DNA from: Fodinibacter luteus
GTDB taxonomy: Bacteria; Actinomycetota; Actinomycetes; Actinomycetales; Dermatophilaceae
DNA: 64,000 bases
Direction: 5' to 3'
NCBI RefSeq assembly: GCF_039541575.1
Contig: NZ_BAABGM010000014.1
Location: forward strand, 1-64,000
A program made the translations under genes and the position numbers. Of the stretch, positions 44,001-51,411 are shown piece after piece (position 1 is the stretch's first letter; each line of letters starts with the position of its first letter). The notes below the pieces were generated by a model. It did no database searches. It saw nothing but the letters and a program-made list of their open reading frames with translations, and was not told where the DNA came from.

Positions 44001-44619
44001 CCTGCAGGTCGCCACCGTGGTAGAACCCCTGGCTCGTCGGGTCGAAGCCATGCTCGAGCCTGGTCCCGGCGATCCCTGCCGTGTCGTTCGTCGCGTCGCC
44101 GTTCTCGAACCGGTCGGCCATGACGAAGTAGAAGTTCTCCCGGGTGAGGTCCTTGCGCAGGCTGTCGGTGGCCAGGGCGCGGTCGGCGCCGGTGAGCCCC
44201 CCGGCCGGCTCGGCTGGGCCGACTGCGACCCGGTGCGTCTCGTGGTCGTACGTGAAGCGCAGCTCGCTCGTCTGCTCGATCGCGAGCGGGATGTTGCCGC
44301 CGAGGCCGAAGGTGGCGTCGCCGTAGCTCTCGGTCCACGAGCCGTCGAGGCGCACCTTGTACTCGTACGAGCCCTTCGGGACGGTGAAGGTCCCGGCGAA
44401 CAGGCTGGTCGAGCCGGCCACCGGGAGGAGGTCGGTGGCCTGGCAGGTCTCCGACCAGTCCGCCGTGCACCCGAGCTCGTCCATGAGGGAACCCATGAGC
44501 GTCACCCGCTCGGGCACGTCGGTGTGGTCGGCCGCCGCGGGTGCGGCGGTGACCACCGCGGGGGCCAGGGCCAGGGCGGCCCCCGCTGCGACGGCATACA
44601 GGCGGCGTGGTCCGGGCAT
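41098..44619 (-). CDS. Secreted GH13 amylase, front half of an amylopullulanase-type enzyme
   Basis: 1173 residues. Signal peptide MPGPRRLYAVAAGAALALAP to about residue 30. An X25-like starch domain (VTLMGSLMDELGCTADWSET) precedes the GH13 barrel: FFDIITNHTAD, DAGVDGFRIDTVKHVN (nucleophile Asp), FFMFGEVYDADP (acid/base Glu) and LPTFLGNHDMGR. Then come a C-terminal amylase sheet, an Fn3-like domain (VTFAWRPVGTTDWQVLGTDD), two further X25-type modules and a pullulanase N2-like module (ARASWLTPEVISWNLPDDRG). The protein ends QATGVEVVGDIG, where bifunctional enzymes continue into a second, debranching GH13 domain. The ATG has GGAGGAG 5 nt upstream. It would degrade starch or pullulan outside the cell. 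Confidence 0.9.
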   Translation of the reverse strand: MPGPRRLYAVAAGAALALAPAVVTAAPAAADHTDVPERVTLMGSLMDELGCTADWSETCQATDLLPVAGSTSLFAGTFTVPKGSYEYKVRLDGSWTESYGDATFGLGGNIPLAIEQTSELRFTYDHETHRVAVGPAEPAGGLTGADRALATDSLRKDLTRENFYFVMADRFENGDATNDTAGIAGTRLEHGFDPTSQGFYHGGDLQGIIDRLDYIEDLGTTAIWMTPSFKNKPVQGEPGNESAGYHGYWITDFTQIDPHLGTNDELKTLIDLAHDRGMKVFFDIITNHTADVLDYPDSAYDANGQVPYKTKAEAPYKDAEGDEFDDRDFTFIGDPFPDVDPEVTFPYEPTFRDPGDDKVKVPGWLNDPTMYHNRGTSTFSGENSEYGDFPSGKRSALDDLWTERPQVVEGMIDIYETWVEDAGVDGFRIDTVKHVNMDFWKQFGPALQGYAASVGNDDFFMFGEVYDADPRFMSQYTTEGRLQATVDFGFQGSGVNFAKGKPTSELRDFYALDDYFTDADSNAYSLPTFLGNHDMGRVGSFLRQGTGWTDTQLLQRDELAHSLMYLTRGQPVVYYGDEQGFSAPPDVPGGIGDQRAREDMFESQVALHNDSYDLIGTDATTADANFDAAHPLYRHIAGLAELREEHPALADGAQVHRYASSDAGIFAFSRMDADEQVEYVVAVNNADATKTATFDTYQPQNAMLKGVWPASVAKQRLKTDTEGRVTVTVPPRSAVVYRANSTLRADNDAPAPVFTAPGTAGIVTGRAEVGVTVPGGDFSQVTFAWRPVGTTDWQVLGTDDNAPYRVFHDVRRLAQGTPVEYRAIARDHDGDLGVVSTSAVVGQPQPPADPGIVLGPITQPDAVSVPGSHGSEIGCTGGSNAGDWDPACDLVQLTLRADQVWEGTFDPDPGQYAFKAAINRSWDENYGAGGNRNGSDIPYSTDGGDVKFYFDYRTKWVTNTELDPILVATGDFQSELGCPADGDAGCLRSWLQDPDRDGTYSFSTIDIPAGTYAVSVGSAGPVEFTVPEGLATTISYQNSSGAISVDFFAPDFGPDLSAARASWLTPEVISWNLPDDRGSWAYRLHWGPAGSLELDAETVGGSSIPLSLDPAGLPAALASQYPKLEDDEVLRLTKKQAKDAGRIAGAGQIAVVAYDELGRVVQATGVEVVGDIG

Positions 44620-44737
44620 CGGCGCTCCTCCGGGCTCACCGCGCGACCCCCGTGGCGCGCGGACGGTTCTACCGCGCAGGACGCTAGCGGCGCCACCGCG
44701 TCACAGGGGCGCCCGGAACCGAGAACTTGAGAAACCT

Positions 44738-45844
44738 TTACCCTTCGGAGCCGGAGGCCACCGCCCGGGCGCTCTCGGGGAGCACCGCCTCGAGGGCGTC
44801 GGCACCGCCGGCCGCGCCGGACGCCGCACGGACGCGAGCCCCGAGCCGTGCCGCGGCCGCCCGGTGCGGGCCGTCGGCGAGGAGGCCACGCACCGTCGCA
44901 CCGATCTCGTCGGCGGAGGCCGTGCGCCCCAGCAGCCGCCCGGCCCCGGCCCGTTCGAGGCTGCGACCGACCATCCGGTGGTCCGCCCTCGGGTCCAGCG
45001 GCAGGACGGCGACGGGCACGTCGTGGGCGAGCGCCGCCATCGTCGTGCCGTGCCCACCGTGGCCGAGCAGGGCCGTGACCCGCGGGAAGAGCTCGTCGTG
45101 CGGGACGAACCGGTGCACCTCGACACCCGGCGGAACCCGCAGTGCGGAGGGGTCGACGCGGGGGCCCGACGTGACGACGACGCGGGCGGCCAGCCCGGCG
45201 CACCCGTCGACGGCGGCCTGGAGGCGCTCGGTCATCCCGTCGTAGCCGAAGGTGCTCAGGCTGACGAGCACGGTCGGTTCCGCGTCGACCCGCGGGCGCC
45301 AGGGGACGATGGGGCCGACCTGGCGCGCGACTCCCCCGGGCCGGACCGTGTCGAGGTCGGGCAGCGTCGTCACGACCCGGACCGCGGCCTCGCGCAGGGC
45401 GCGTCCCGGGCGCAGTCCGGTGGCCCGCAGGAGCAGGCCGAGGGGGCCCCGCAGCGCCCCGTGGTAGTACTCGTCGTAGCAGTGCACGAGGACGGCGTAG
45501 CGCACCCCGCAGCCCCGCGCCGCCTCGAGTGCGCCGAGCATGAGCGCGTCGACGAGCACGAGGTCGGCCGGCCGCCGGGCGAGCTCGGCGAGCAGGTCGC
45601 GCCCCATCCCCCGGTCGCCGAAGGTCGCGAGCAGCTCTCGCGTCGTGTGCTCGTCCCCGGCGCGGAAGTCCCTGGCGTGCTCGGCGGGCACCGCGGCGAA
45701 GCCGGCCGCCTCGATGGCCGCGCGCTGCGCCGGGTGGCCGAGCACGCGGATGCCGTGCCCGCGCGCCGCGAGCTCGCGGGTGATGGCGAGCGCCGGGGGG
45801 ACGTTCCCCCCGCCGTCCCACGTGACGACGACGACCTCGGCCAT
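44738..45844 (-). CDS. GT1-type (UGT/MGT-like) glycosyltransferase
   Basis: 368 residues. The N-terminal acceptor domain begins VVVTWDGGGNVPPALAITRE, LAARGHGIRVLGHPA. The C-terminal donor domain includes VLVSLSTFGYDGMTERLQAA, VEVHRFVPHDELFPRVTALL, GHGGHGTTMAALAHDVPVAV and LPLDPRADHRMVGRSLERAG, the nucleotide-sugar motif of macrolide-type transferases. It probably glycosylates a small molecule such as an antibiotic or lipid. The ATG at 45844 has AAGGAG 5 nt upstream. It follows the TetR gene by 15 bp on the same strand, so it is probably its regulated partner. Confidence 0.88.
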   Translation of the reverse strand: MAEVVVVTWDGGGNVPPALAITRELAARGHGIRVLGHPAQRAAIEAAGFAAVPAEHARDFRAGDEHTTRELLATFGDRGMGRDLLAELARRPADLVLVDALMLGALEAARGCGVRYAVLVHCYDEYYHGALRGPLGLLLRATGLRPGRALREAAVRVVTTLPDLDTVRPGGVARQVGPIVPWRPRVDAEPTVLVSLSTFGYDGMTERLQAAVDGCAGLAARVVVTSGPRVDPSALRVPPGVEVHRFVPHDELFPRVTALLGHGGHGTTMAALAHDVPVAVLPLDPRADHRMVGRSLERAGAGRLLGRTASADEIGATVRGLLADGPHRAAAARLGARVRAASGAAGGADALEAVLPESARAVASGSEG

Positions 45845-45859
45845 GACGGCTCCTTCGGT

Positions 45860-46480
45860 TCAGTGGGGGCCCGGGCCGCCTCGACCCGGGCGCTCGAGGA
45901 CGGCGCGCACGAGTGCCTCCATGCGCGCGCGGGTGACCGGCACCGGCAGGCCGCGGTCTCGCCGGAGCAGCTTCCACGTGTAGACGTCGGTCGCGACGAC
46001 GAGGAGGTCGACCGCCTCCTCCCGGCCGGCACCGGGCGGCAGGAGGGGCGCGAAGCACTCGGTGACCCAGCGCCGGTGCATGACCCGCCCGTTCGAGGTC
46101 ACCCGGGTGGCGAAGGCCTCGGTGCCCTCCTGCGCGAGGAGCAGGAGCACGCCGTCGCCCCGGCGCTCGTAGTGCTCGACGACGACGCGCACGGCACCGG
46201 CGACGTCGCCCGGCTCCGAGCGCCGCTCGTCCTCGACGGCGGCCGTGGCTCGCTCGAGGGCCGCGTCGACGAGGCCCTCCCGGCTGCCGAAGTGGCGTAG
46301 CACGGTCTGCACGCTCACCCCGGCGTCGGCCGCGACATCGGCGAGGGAGATGTCCGACGACAGCCGCTGCTCGTGCAGCGACACGACCGCGTCGAGCACC
46401 CGTTCGCGGGTCTCCTGCACCGCCCGGGCCCGGGCCGTCATCCGGTACGTCCGGGTCGGGGCCACCGTCGGTGATTTCAT
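45860..46480 (-). CDS. TetR-family transcriptional regulator
   Basis: 206 residues. The HTH reads RERVLDAVVSLHEQRLSSDI, SLADVAADAGVSVQTVLRHF and GSREGLVDAALERA. The C-terminal ligand/dimer domain is helical (GAVRVVVEHYERRGDGVLLL, GREEAVDLLVVATDVYTWKL). The ATG at 46480 fits: a promoter ends 8 nt before it, so the message is probably leaderless. It likely represses itself and the glycosyltransferase gene downstream. Confidence 0.92.
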   Translation of the reverse strand: MKSPTVAPTRTYRMTARARAVQETRERVLDAVVSLHEQRLSSDISLADVAADAGVSVQTVLRHFGSREGLVDAALERATAAVEDERRSEPGDVAGAVRVVVEHYERRGDGVLLLLAQEGTEAFATRVTSNGRVMHRRWVTECFAPLLPPGAGREEAVDLLVVATDVYTWKLLRRDRGLPVPVTRARMEALVRAVLERPGRGGPGPH

Positions 46481-46488
46481 GCCAACGG

Positions 46489-46518
46489 ACGTTAACGGCA
46501 AATCGCTGTTCGCGTCAA
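46489..46518 (-). promoter_or_regulatory. Promoter of the TetR-glycosyltransferase pair
   Basis: TTGACG (46518-46513) and TAACGT (46494-46489) on the minus strand, 18 bp apart, are a good match to the housekeeping consensus. An 8-bp palindrome CGTTAACG covers the -10 region and could be part of the TetR operator. The start codon lies 8 nt after the -10 box, leaving little or no leader. Confidence 0.6.
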
Positions 46519-46714
46519 TGCCCGTTCACGCGAAATGATGCCCCGGGCGCGGCCGGGGTGCGCGCGCCGACAGGCAGTGAGCGCGGGCGCGGCGGTGACG
46601 GCACGGCATCCACGCTCGCGACCGCACGACACCGGCGCCCACTGCCTGTTCGTGGGCACGCCCCTAGGTCAGCGGACGCCCGCGAGCACGCCCACCGGCG
46701 CCCGCCTGCGTGCG

Positions 46715-47125
46715 TCAGAGCAGGCCGAGCTGGTGCAGCAGCGCGAGGTCGTTGCCGACGATCCACCGCTCGACGACCCGGCCCTCGTCGTCGAAGCGCC
46801 GGAAGGTCATCGCCTCCCACGACAGCACCTTGCCCGTCGGGGCCACCCCACGCATCGGGCCGAGGTGGGTGCCCGTGTAGTGGATCCGGGCCGCGACGAG
46901 GTCCCCCTCCGCGACGACGGCCTCGAGGTCGGACCGGAAGTCGGGCAGCGAGGCCCGGGTCTCGGCGAGCACCGCGCGGTGACCCGCGGCGTCGGGGGTG
47001 ACGTGCGGGGGGAGGCCGTGGACGACCGCACCCGGCGCGTAGATCGCCAGGTACCCGTCGAGGTCACCTCGGTTGAGCGCCTCGACGGCGTCGTGCATGC
47101 GTTCCTTGTTGCGCTGCGGGTCCAT
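46715..47125 (-). CDS. SnoaL-like (NTF2-fold) protein
   Basis: 136 residues. MHDAVEALNRGDLDGYLAIY, GLPPHVTPDAAGHRAVLAET, SLPDFRSDLEAVVAEGDLVA, IHYTGTHLGPMRGVAPTGKV and MTFRRFDDEGRVVERWIVGN follow the cone-shaped SnoaL/ester-cyclase fold, as in polyketide cyclases and many metabolic orphans. I chose the ATG at 47125 (MDPQRNKERM) over a frame start at 47161; the binding site is weak. The substrate is unknown. The 174 bp after the TetR promoter (46541-46714) hold no gene. Confidence 0.8.
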   Translation of the reverse strand: MDPQRNKERMHDAVEALNRGDLDGYLAIYAPGAVVHGLPPHVTPDAAGHRAVLAETRASLPDFRSDLEAVVAEGDLVAARIHYTGTHLGPMRGVAPTGKVLSWEAMTFRRFDDEGRVVERWIVGNDLALLHQLGLL

Positions 47126-47179
47126 GCCACGAGTCTCGCGCCCGGCGGGGGAGGCCGACAAGTGCGACGCGGTGTGACG

Positions 47180-48919
47180 TCAACGCGTCCGGTCGACGCG
47201 CCCCTCGACCCACACCGGCTCGTCGCTCTCGACGACCCGGCCGTCGGCCCGGAACACGAGGAAGCGGTCGAGTCCGCGCGCGAACCACCGGTCGTGGGTC
47301 ACGGCGAGCACGGTGCCCTCGAAGGCGGCGAGCGCGTCCTCGAGCGCCTCGGCCGAGTGCAGGTCGAGGTTGTCGGTCGGCTCGTCGAGGAGCAGCAGGG
47401 TCGCGCCCGACAGCTCGAGGAGGAGGATCTGGAGCCGGGCCTGCTGCCCGCCCGAGAGCGAGTCGAAGACCTGCTCCGACGCCCGCGCCAAGCCGTAGCG
47501 GTCGAGCGCGCGGGCGGCCAGGTCACGCGGCATCCCCGCGCGGTGCTCGTCACCGCGGTGGAGGATCTCGAGCAGGGTCCGCCCGTGGAGCGCGGCGTGG
47601 TCGTGGGTCTGGGCGAACCACCCCGGCCGCACCCGCGAGCCGAGCACGACCCGGCCGGCGTGCTCGACGGGCGCGGGGCGGATGTCCCCGACCGGTTCGT
47701 GCTCCCGGTCGGGGTCGCTGCCGCCCGCGGCGAGCAGGCGCAGGAAGTGCGACTTGCCCGACCCGTTGCTGCCGAGCACGCCGACGCGCTCGCCGAACCA
47801 GATCTCCGCGTCGAACGGGCGCATGAGCTGGCCTCCGTCGACGCGCAGCTCGAGGCCGCTCGCGACGACGGCGCGCTTGGCGGTGCGCCCGCCGGTGAGC
47901 CGCATCGCGACCTTCTGGCGCAGCGGCACCGCCTCCGGGGGCCCGGCCTCCTCGAAGCGGCGCAGCCGGGTCTCGGCCGCCTGCAGGCGCGCGGCCATGT
48001 CGGAGTTGTACGCGGCCTTCTGCCGGTACATGACGACGAGCGCCTTGATCTTGGCGTGCTCCTCGTCCCAGCGCCGGCGCAGCTCCTCGAGGCGCGCGTT
48101 GCGGCCGGCACGCGCCTCGTCGTACGTCGAGAAGCGACCGGGGTGCACCCACACGGTGTTGCCGCCCCGGCTCGGCTCGAGCGTGGCGATCCGGGTCGCG
48201 ACACGGTCGAGCAGCTCACGGTCGTGGCTGACGAAGAGCACCGTCTTCGGCGACTCGACGAGTCGCTCCTCGAGCCAGCGCTTGGCCGGCACGTCGAGGT
48301 AGTTGTCGGGCTCGTCGAGCACGAGCACCTCGTCCGGGCCGCGGAGCAGGGCCTCGAGGACGACCCGCTTCTGCTCGCCCCCCGACAGCGTCGACGCCCG
48401 GCGCCACTGGGCGCGCTCGAACGGCGTACCGAGGGCCGCGACCGTGCAGACGTCCCAGAGCGTCTCCCACTCGTAGCCGCCGACGTCGCCCCAGTCGGCG
48501 AGCGCCTGCGCGTAGTCGAGCTGGTCCTGCTCGGTGTCGTGCTCCATCATCGCGAGCTCGGTGCGGTCGATCTCGGCTGCGGCGCGGCGCACCGGTTCGG
48601 GCGCGACCGACACGAGGAGGTCGCGCACCGTCGTGTCGTCGCGCACCTGGGGGGCGCCACCCGCGGGTACGGTGGCGCCAGCCACCCGCGGGGGAACGAT
48701 GAACTGGCGCATGACCCCGAGGCCGCCGCTGCGCGTCACGGCCCCGTCGGATGCCGTGAGGTCGCCCGCGAGGATGCGCAGCAGGGTCGTCTTGCCGGTG
48801 CCGTTGGGCCCGACGAGCGCGACCTTGGCCCCCTCCCCCACCCGGAAGGTGACGTCGCGCAGCAGCGGCCTGCCGTCGGGCAGCGAGAAGCACACGGTGT
48901 TGACGTCGAGGTGGCCCAC
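47180..48919 (-). CDS. ABC-F family ATPase
   Basis: 579 residues with two ABC domains and no membrane segment. Domain 1: Walker A ALVGPNGTGKTTLLRILAG, signature STLSGGEQKRVVLEALL, Walker B VLVLDEPDNYLDVPAKRWLE. An inter-domain helical linker rich in Arg/Glu (ARLEELRRRWDEEHAKIKAL, YRQKAAYNSDMAARLQAAE) follows. Domain 2: VGVLGSNGSGKSHFLRLLA, FDSLSGGQQARLQILLLE, LLLLDEPTDNLDLHSAEALE. ABC-F proteins act on ribosomes, as translation factors or antibiotic-resistance proteins. The linker is not of an obviously resistance-specific length. The GTG at 48919 precedes GHLDVNTVCFSL. Confidence 0.93.
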   Translation of the reverse strand: MGHLDVNTVCFSLPDGRPLLRDVTFRVGEGAKVALVGPNGTGKTTLLRILAGDLTASDGAVTRSGGLGVMRQFIVPPRVAGATVPAGGAPQVRDDTTVRDLLVSVAPEPVRRAAAEIDRTELAMMEHDTEQDQLDYAQALADWGDVGGYEWETLWDVCTVAALGTPFERAQWRRASTLSGGEQKRVVLEALLRGPDEVLVLDEPDNYLDVPAKRWLEERLVESPKTVLFVSHDRELLDRVATRIATLEPSRGGNTVWVHPGRFSTYDEARAGRNARLEELRRRWDEEHAKIKALVVMYRQKAAYNSDMAARLQAAETRLRRFEEAGPPEAVPLRQKVAMRLTGGRTAKRAVVASGLELRVDGGQLMRPFDAEIWFGERVGVLGSNGSGKSHFLRLLAAGGSDPDREHEPVGDIRPAPVEHAGRVVLGSRVRPGWFAQTHDHAALHGRTLLEILHRGDEHRAGMPRDLAARALDRYGLARASEQVFDSLSGGQQARLQILLLELSGATLLLLDEPTDNLDLHSAEALEDALAAFEGTVLAVTHDRWFARGLDRFLVFRADGRVVESDEPVWVEGRVDRTR

Positions 48920-48980
48920 GGGGCCCAGTGTCCCCGAGTCGGCCGGCGATCTCACCCGGGATTCCGACCCGCCCCGGGAG

Positions 48981-49499
48981 TCAGTGGAGCAGCGTCTTGA
49001 GCAGGATGAAGACGACCCCGAACATCCCGGCCACGACCGTGGACACCACGCGCTCGCGCGGCGAGAGCCGGCCGTCCCGCCCGACGGCCCATCCCGCCAC
49101 GCAGAGGAGCACGGTGCTGCAGGTCAGGGCCGCGAGCACGGCCGTGACCAGCTCGGCGCCGAACACGCTCATGACGGCGAGCACGACGAGCGGGAGCGTC
49201 GACGCGGTGACCATCTCCCAGCCGTGGGTCAGCTGGTGGCGCACCGTCGTCCAGCTCGGGTGGTGCCCCTCGTGGATGCGCTCGGCCACGATGCGGGCGT
49301 ACCGCTCGGCCCCCCAGTAGATCGTGAGGGTGACGAGCACGGCGATGATCACCTGGTAGGCCTTCTCGGCGTGCGAGGCCGACATGACCGCGGCGCTGAC
49401 GATCACGCCGTAGATCCCGGAGGCCGTCGCCTCCTGGTTGTCCCGGGTCACGTGCACGGATCGGGGCACGCTCGGGGACCAGTCGGCATCCGGCGCCAT
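48981..49499 (-). CDS. Conserved four-helix membrane protein
   Basis: 172 residues. SVHVTRDNQEATASGIYGVI begins the first helix; the next segments are QVIIAVLVTLTIYWGAERYA, MVTASTLPLVVLAVMSVFGA and VLAALTCSTVLLCVAGWAVG, and a last one (VVAGMFGVVFILLKTLLH) ends the protein. The loop RIVAERIHEGHHPSWTTVRH is His/Glu-rich. The sequence looks like a conserved actinobacterial hypothetical. The ATG at 49499 has GAGGTGGAG upstream. It has no known function. Confidence 0.75.
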   Translation of the reverse strand: MAPDADWSPSVPRSVHVTRDNQEATASGIYGVIVSAAVMSASHAEKAYQVIIAVLVTLTIYWGAERYARIVAERIHEGHHPSWTTVRHQLTHGWEMVTASTLPLVVLAVMSVFGAELVTAVLAALTCSTVLLCVAGWAVGRDGRLSPRERVVSTVVAGMFGVVFILLKTLLH

Positions 49500-49599
49500 C
49501 GCTCCACCTCTCCCGCGCCACGGGTCCCTCCCGCCGACGCTCGTCCCATGCTCCCCCACGACCCCCGTTGGACGGTAGACGTTCCACGGTCGTGGGGCG

Positions 49600-50442
49600 T
49601 CAGCCGGGCATCAGCCGCGTCGCGCGCGCCTCGTCCGCCCGCGCGGACAGCTCGGCGTCGGGCGGGTAGACGACCTCCTCGAGCGAGAGCCCGTGCGCCG
49701 GCATCACCCTGACGCGGGGGTCGCGCACGCCGGCCGCGAGGAGGTCGGCTGGGACGTCGCGGCCGAACCGGCCCAGCCCCACCGGCACGACGGCACCCAC
49801 GAGGGCGCGCACCATGCTGTGGCAGAACGCGTCCGCGACGACCGTGCCCTCCACCGTGCCGTCAGGCGCCCGCGACCACTCGTGGGCCAGCAGGGTGCGC
49901 ACGGTGGTCGCACCCTCGCGCCGCCGGCAGAAGGCGGCGAAGTCGTGCAGGCCGAGCAGCCGGCCGGCGGCGTCGGACATCGCCTCGACGTCGAGCGGCC
50001 CGCGGACGAGCGCGGTGTCGTGGCGCCGCAGCGGGTCGGCCCGCGTGGGGTCGTCGCACAGCCGGTAGAGGTAGCGGCGGCGCAGGGCCGAGAACCGTGC
50101 GTCGAAGCCCTCGGGGGCGCGGGACACCGCGCGGATGCCCACGTCGGGGGGCAGGATGCCGCGCAGCCGGGTCGCGGCGACCTCCTCGGCAGGGCGTTCC
50201 GAGCGGCCGCGCACCGCCTCCCACACCCGTGGGTCGACGTCGGCGTGGGCGACCTGGCCGCGGGCGTGCACCCCGGCATCCGTGCGGCCGGCGACGACCA
50301 GCCGCACGGGCTCGGGGCTGCGCAGGAGGGTGGTGAGCGCCGCGGAGAGCACGCCCTCGACAGTGCGCCGCTGGGGCTGGGCGGCCCATCCCGAGAACGC
50401 GGTCCCGTCGTAGCCGAGGTCGATGCGGATCCGCAGGGTCAC
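49600..50442 (-). CDS. truA: tRNA pseudouridine synthase A
   Basis: 280 residues. It modifies U38-40 in tRNA anticodon stems. The catalytic Asp is in VVAGRTDAGVHARGQVAHAD; YDGTAFSGWAAQPQRRTVEG starts the fold, and RYLYRLCDDPTR, HDFAAFCRRREGATTVRTLL and FCHSMVRALVGAVVPVGLGR follow. It starts at a GTG (50442). It normally follows rplQ, and here also does, after a strong hairpin. rplM, which often comes next in actinobacteria, is more than 11 kb away. Confidence 0.96.
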   Translation of the reverse strand: MTLRIRIDLGYDGTAFSGWAAQPQRRTVEGVLSAALTTLLRSPEPVRLVVAGRTDAGVHARGQVAHADVDPRVWEAVRGRSERPAEEVAATRLRGILPPDVGIRAVSRAPEGFDARFSALRRRYLYRLCDDPTRADPLRRHDTALVRGPLDVEAMSDAAGRLLGLHDFAAFCRRREGATTVRTLLAHEWSRAPDGTVEGTVVADAFCHSMVRALVGAVVPVGLGRFGRDVPADLLAAGVRDPRVRVMPAHGLSLEEVVYPPDAELSARADEARATRLMPG

Positions 50443-50543
50443 CGCGTCAGCGTAGTGCCGGGTGGCGCCGCCTCTCGCCCGGGTCGGGTGCCCAGGTGGC
50501 TGCCCTGGCGACCGGGCGGGCACCCGACCCCGACGGGACGCGG

Positions 50544-50576
50544 AACGGCCCCCTCCCGCAGCGGGAGGGGGCCGTT
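50544..50576 (-). terminator. Strong GC hairpin after rplQ
   Basis: AACGGCCCCCTCCCGC and its exact complement GCGGGAGGGGGCCGTT are separated by one base (effectively a 14-bp stem with a 5-nt loop). It lies 26 nt after the rplQ stop and before truA, marking the end of the alpha-operon-type transcript. No T-run. Confidence 0.85.
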
Positions 50577-50602
50577 CACGGCATACCGGCGCCAGAGGAG
50601 GC

Positions 50603-51370
50603 TCAGGCCTCGTCCTCGACCTGCTGCTTCTCGGCGCCACCGGCCGGCTCGAAGCCAGCGGCCTCGGCGGCCTCGGCGTCCTTGAACCAGAACTCGGCGT
50701 TGGTCTGGTCGAACCACTGCGAGCCCTCGACGTGGTACTTGCCGGAGTCGGCGTTGCCCTTGACGGTGTAGCCCTCGGGGGCGCTGCCGTCCTCGGGAGC
50801 GGCGACCGCACCGGCCGGGAGCTCGACCGCGGTCGTCTCCTCCCCGGTCGTCTCCTCCCCGGTGGTCTCCTCGGCGGCAACCTCCTCGGCGGCCTTGGTC
50901 TCAGCGGCGGCCTCCTTGGCCTCCTCCTGCTTGGCCTTGCGCTTGGCGGCGTCGTCCTTGGCGGAGCGCTTCGTGGCCGCCTCGGCCTCCTTGACGGTGG
51001 CCTTCCTCGCGACCGGCTCGCGGACGAGCTCGATGACCGCCATGGGGGCGTTGTCGCCCTTGCGGGCACCGATCTTCGTGATGCGGGTGTAGCCGCCGTT
51101 GCGCTCGGCCATGTCGGGCGCGATCTCGACGAACAGGCGGTGCACGACGCCCTTGTCGCGAACGACGGTCATGACGCGGCGGCGCGCGTGGAGGTCACCC
51201 CGCTTGGCGAAGGTGATGAGGCGCTCGGCGAGCGGGCGAAGGCGCTTGGCCTTGGCCTCGGTCGTCGTGATCGAGTCGTGCTCGAAGAGCGAGGTCGCGA
51301 GGTTCGCGAGGATGAGCCGCTCGTGAGCGGGACCGCCTCCGAGACGGGGACCCTTGGTGGGGGTGGGCAT
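50603..51370 (-). CDS. rplQ: 50S ribosomal protein L17 with long C-terminal extension
   Basis: 255 residues, roughly twice the usual length. Residues 1-118 are canonical L17: MPTPTKGPRLGGGPAHERLI, LANLATSLFEHDSITTTEAK, RLRPLAERLITFAKRGDLHA and TRITKIGARKGDNAPMAVIE. An Ala/Lys/Glu-rich coiled-coil-like stretch with a repeated TTGEE (about 120-190) follows. The end is a compact module, GYTVKGNADSGKYHVEGSQW, FDQTNAEFWFKDAEAAEAAG, of the kind called a sunset domain in short actinobacterial proteins. The extension's role is unknown; it should project from the subunit near the exit tunnel side. Confidence 0.95.
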   Translation of the reverse strand: MPTPTKGPRLGGGPAHERLILANLATSLFEHDSITTTEAKAKRLRPLAERLITFAKRGDLHARRRVMTVVRDKGVVHRLFVEIAPDMAERNGGYTRITKIGARKGDNAPMAVIELVREPVARKATVKEAEAATKRSAKDDAAKRKAKQEEAKEAAAETKAAEEVAAEETTGEETTGEETTAVELPAGAVAAPEDGSAPEGYTVKGNADSGKYHVEGSQWFDQTNAEFWFKDAEAAEAAGFEPAGGAEKQQVEDEA

Positions 51371-51411
51371 GGCTTTCTCCTTGGTTTACGTGCCGGGGTG
51401 GAGGCGAGACG

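Noticed and set aside
42013..44730. 905-residue plus-strand frame opposite the amylase
   Set aside because: No family features; the minus strand carries clear GH13 catalytic motifs and a signal peptide.
44620..44737. Possible LacI-type operator upstream of the amylase gene
   Set aside because: An AT-richer patch (near 44725-44745) is visible, but it forms no convincing palindrome and lies partly inside the neighbouring gene's end.
46535..49000. 821-residue plus-strand frame over the SnoaL and ABC-F genes
   Set aside because: Spans several real genes antisense, composition typical of a shadow frame.
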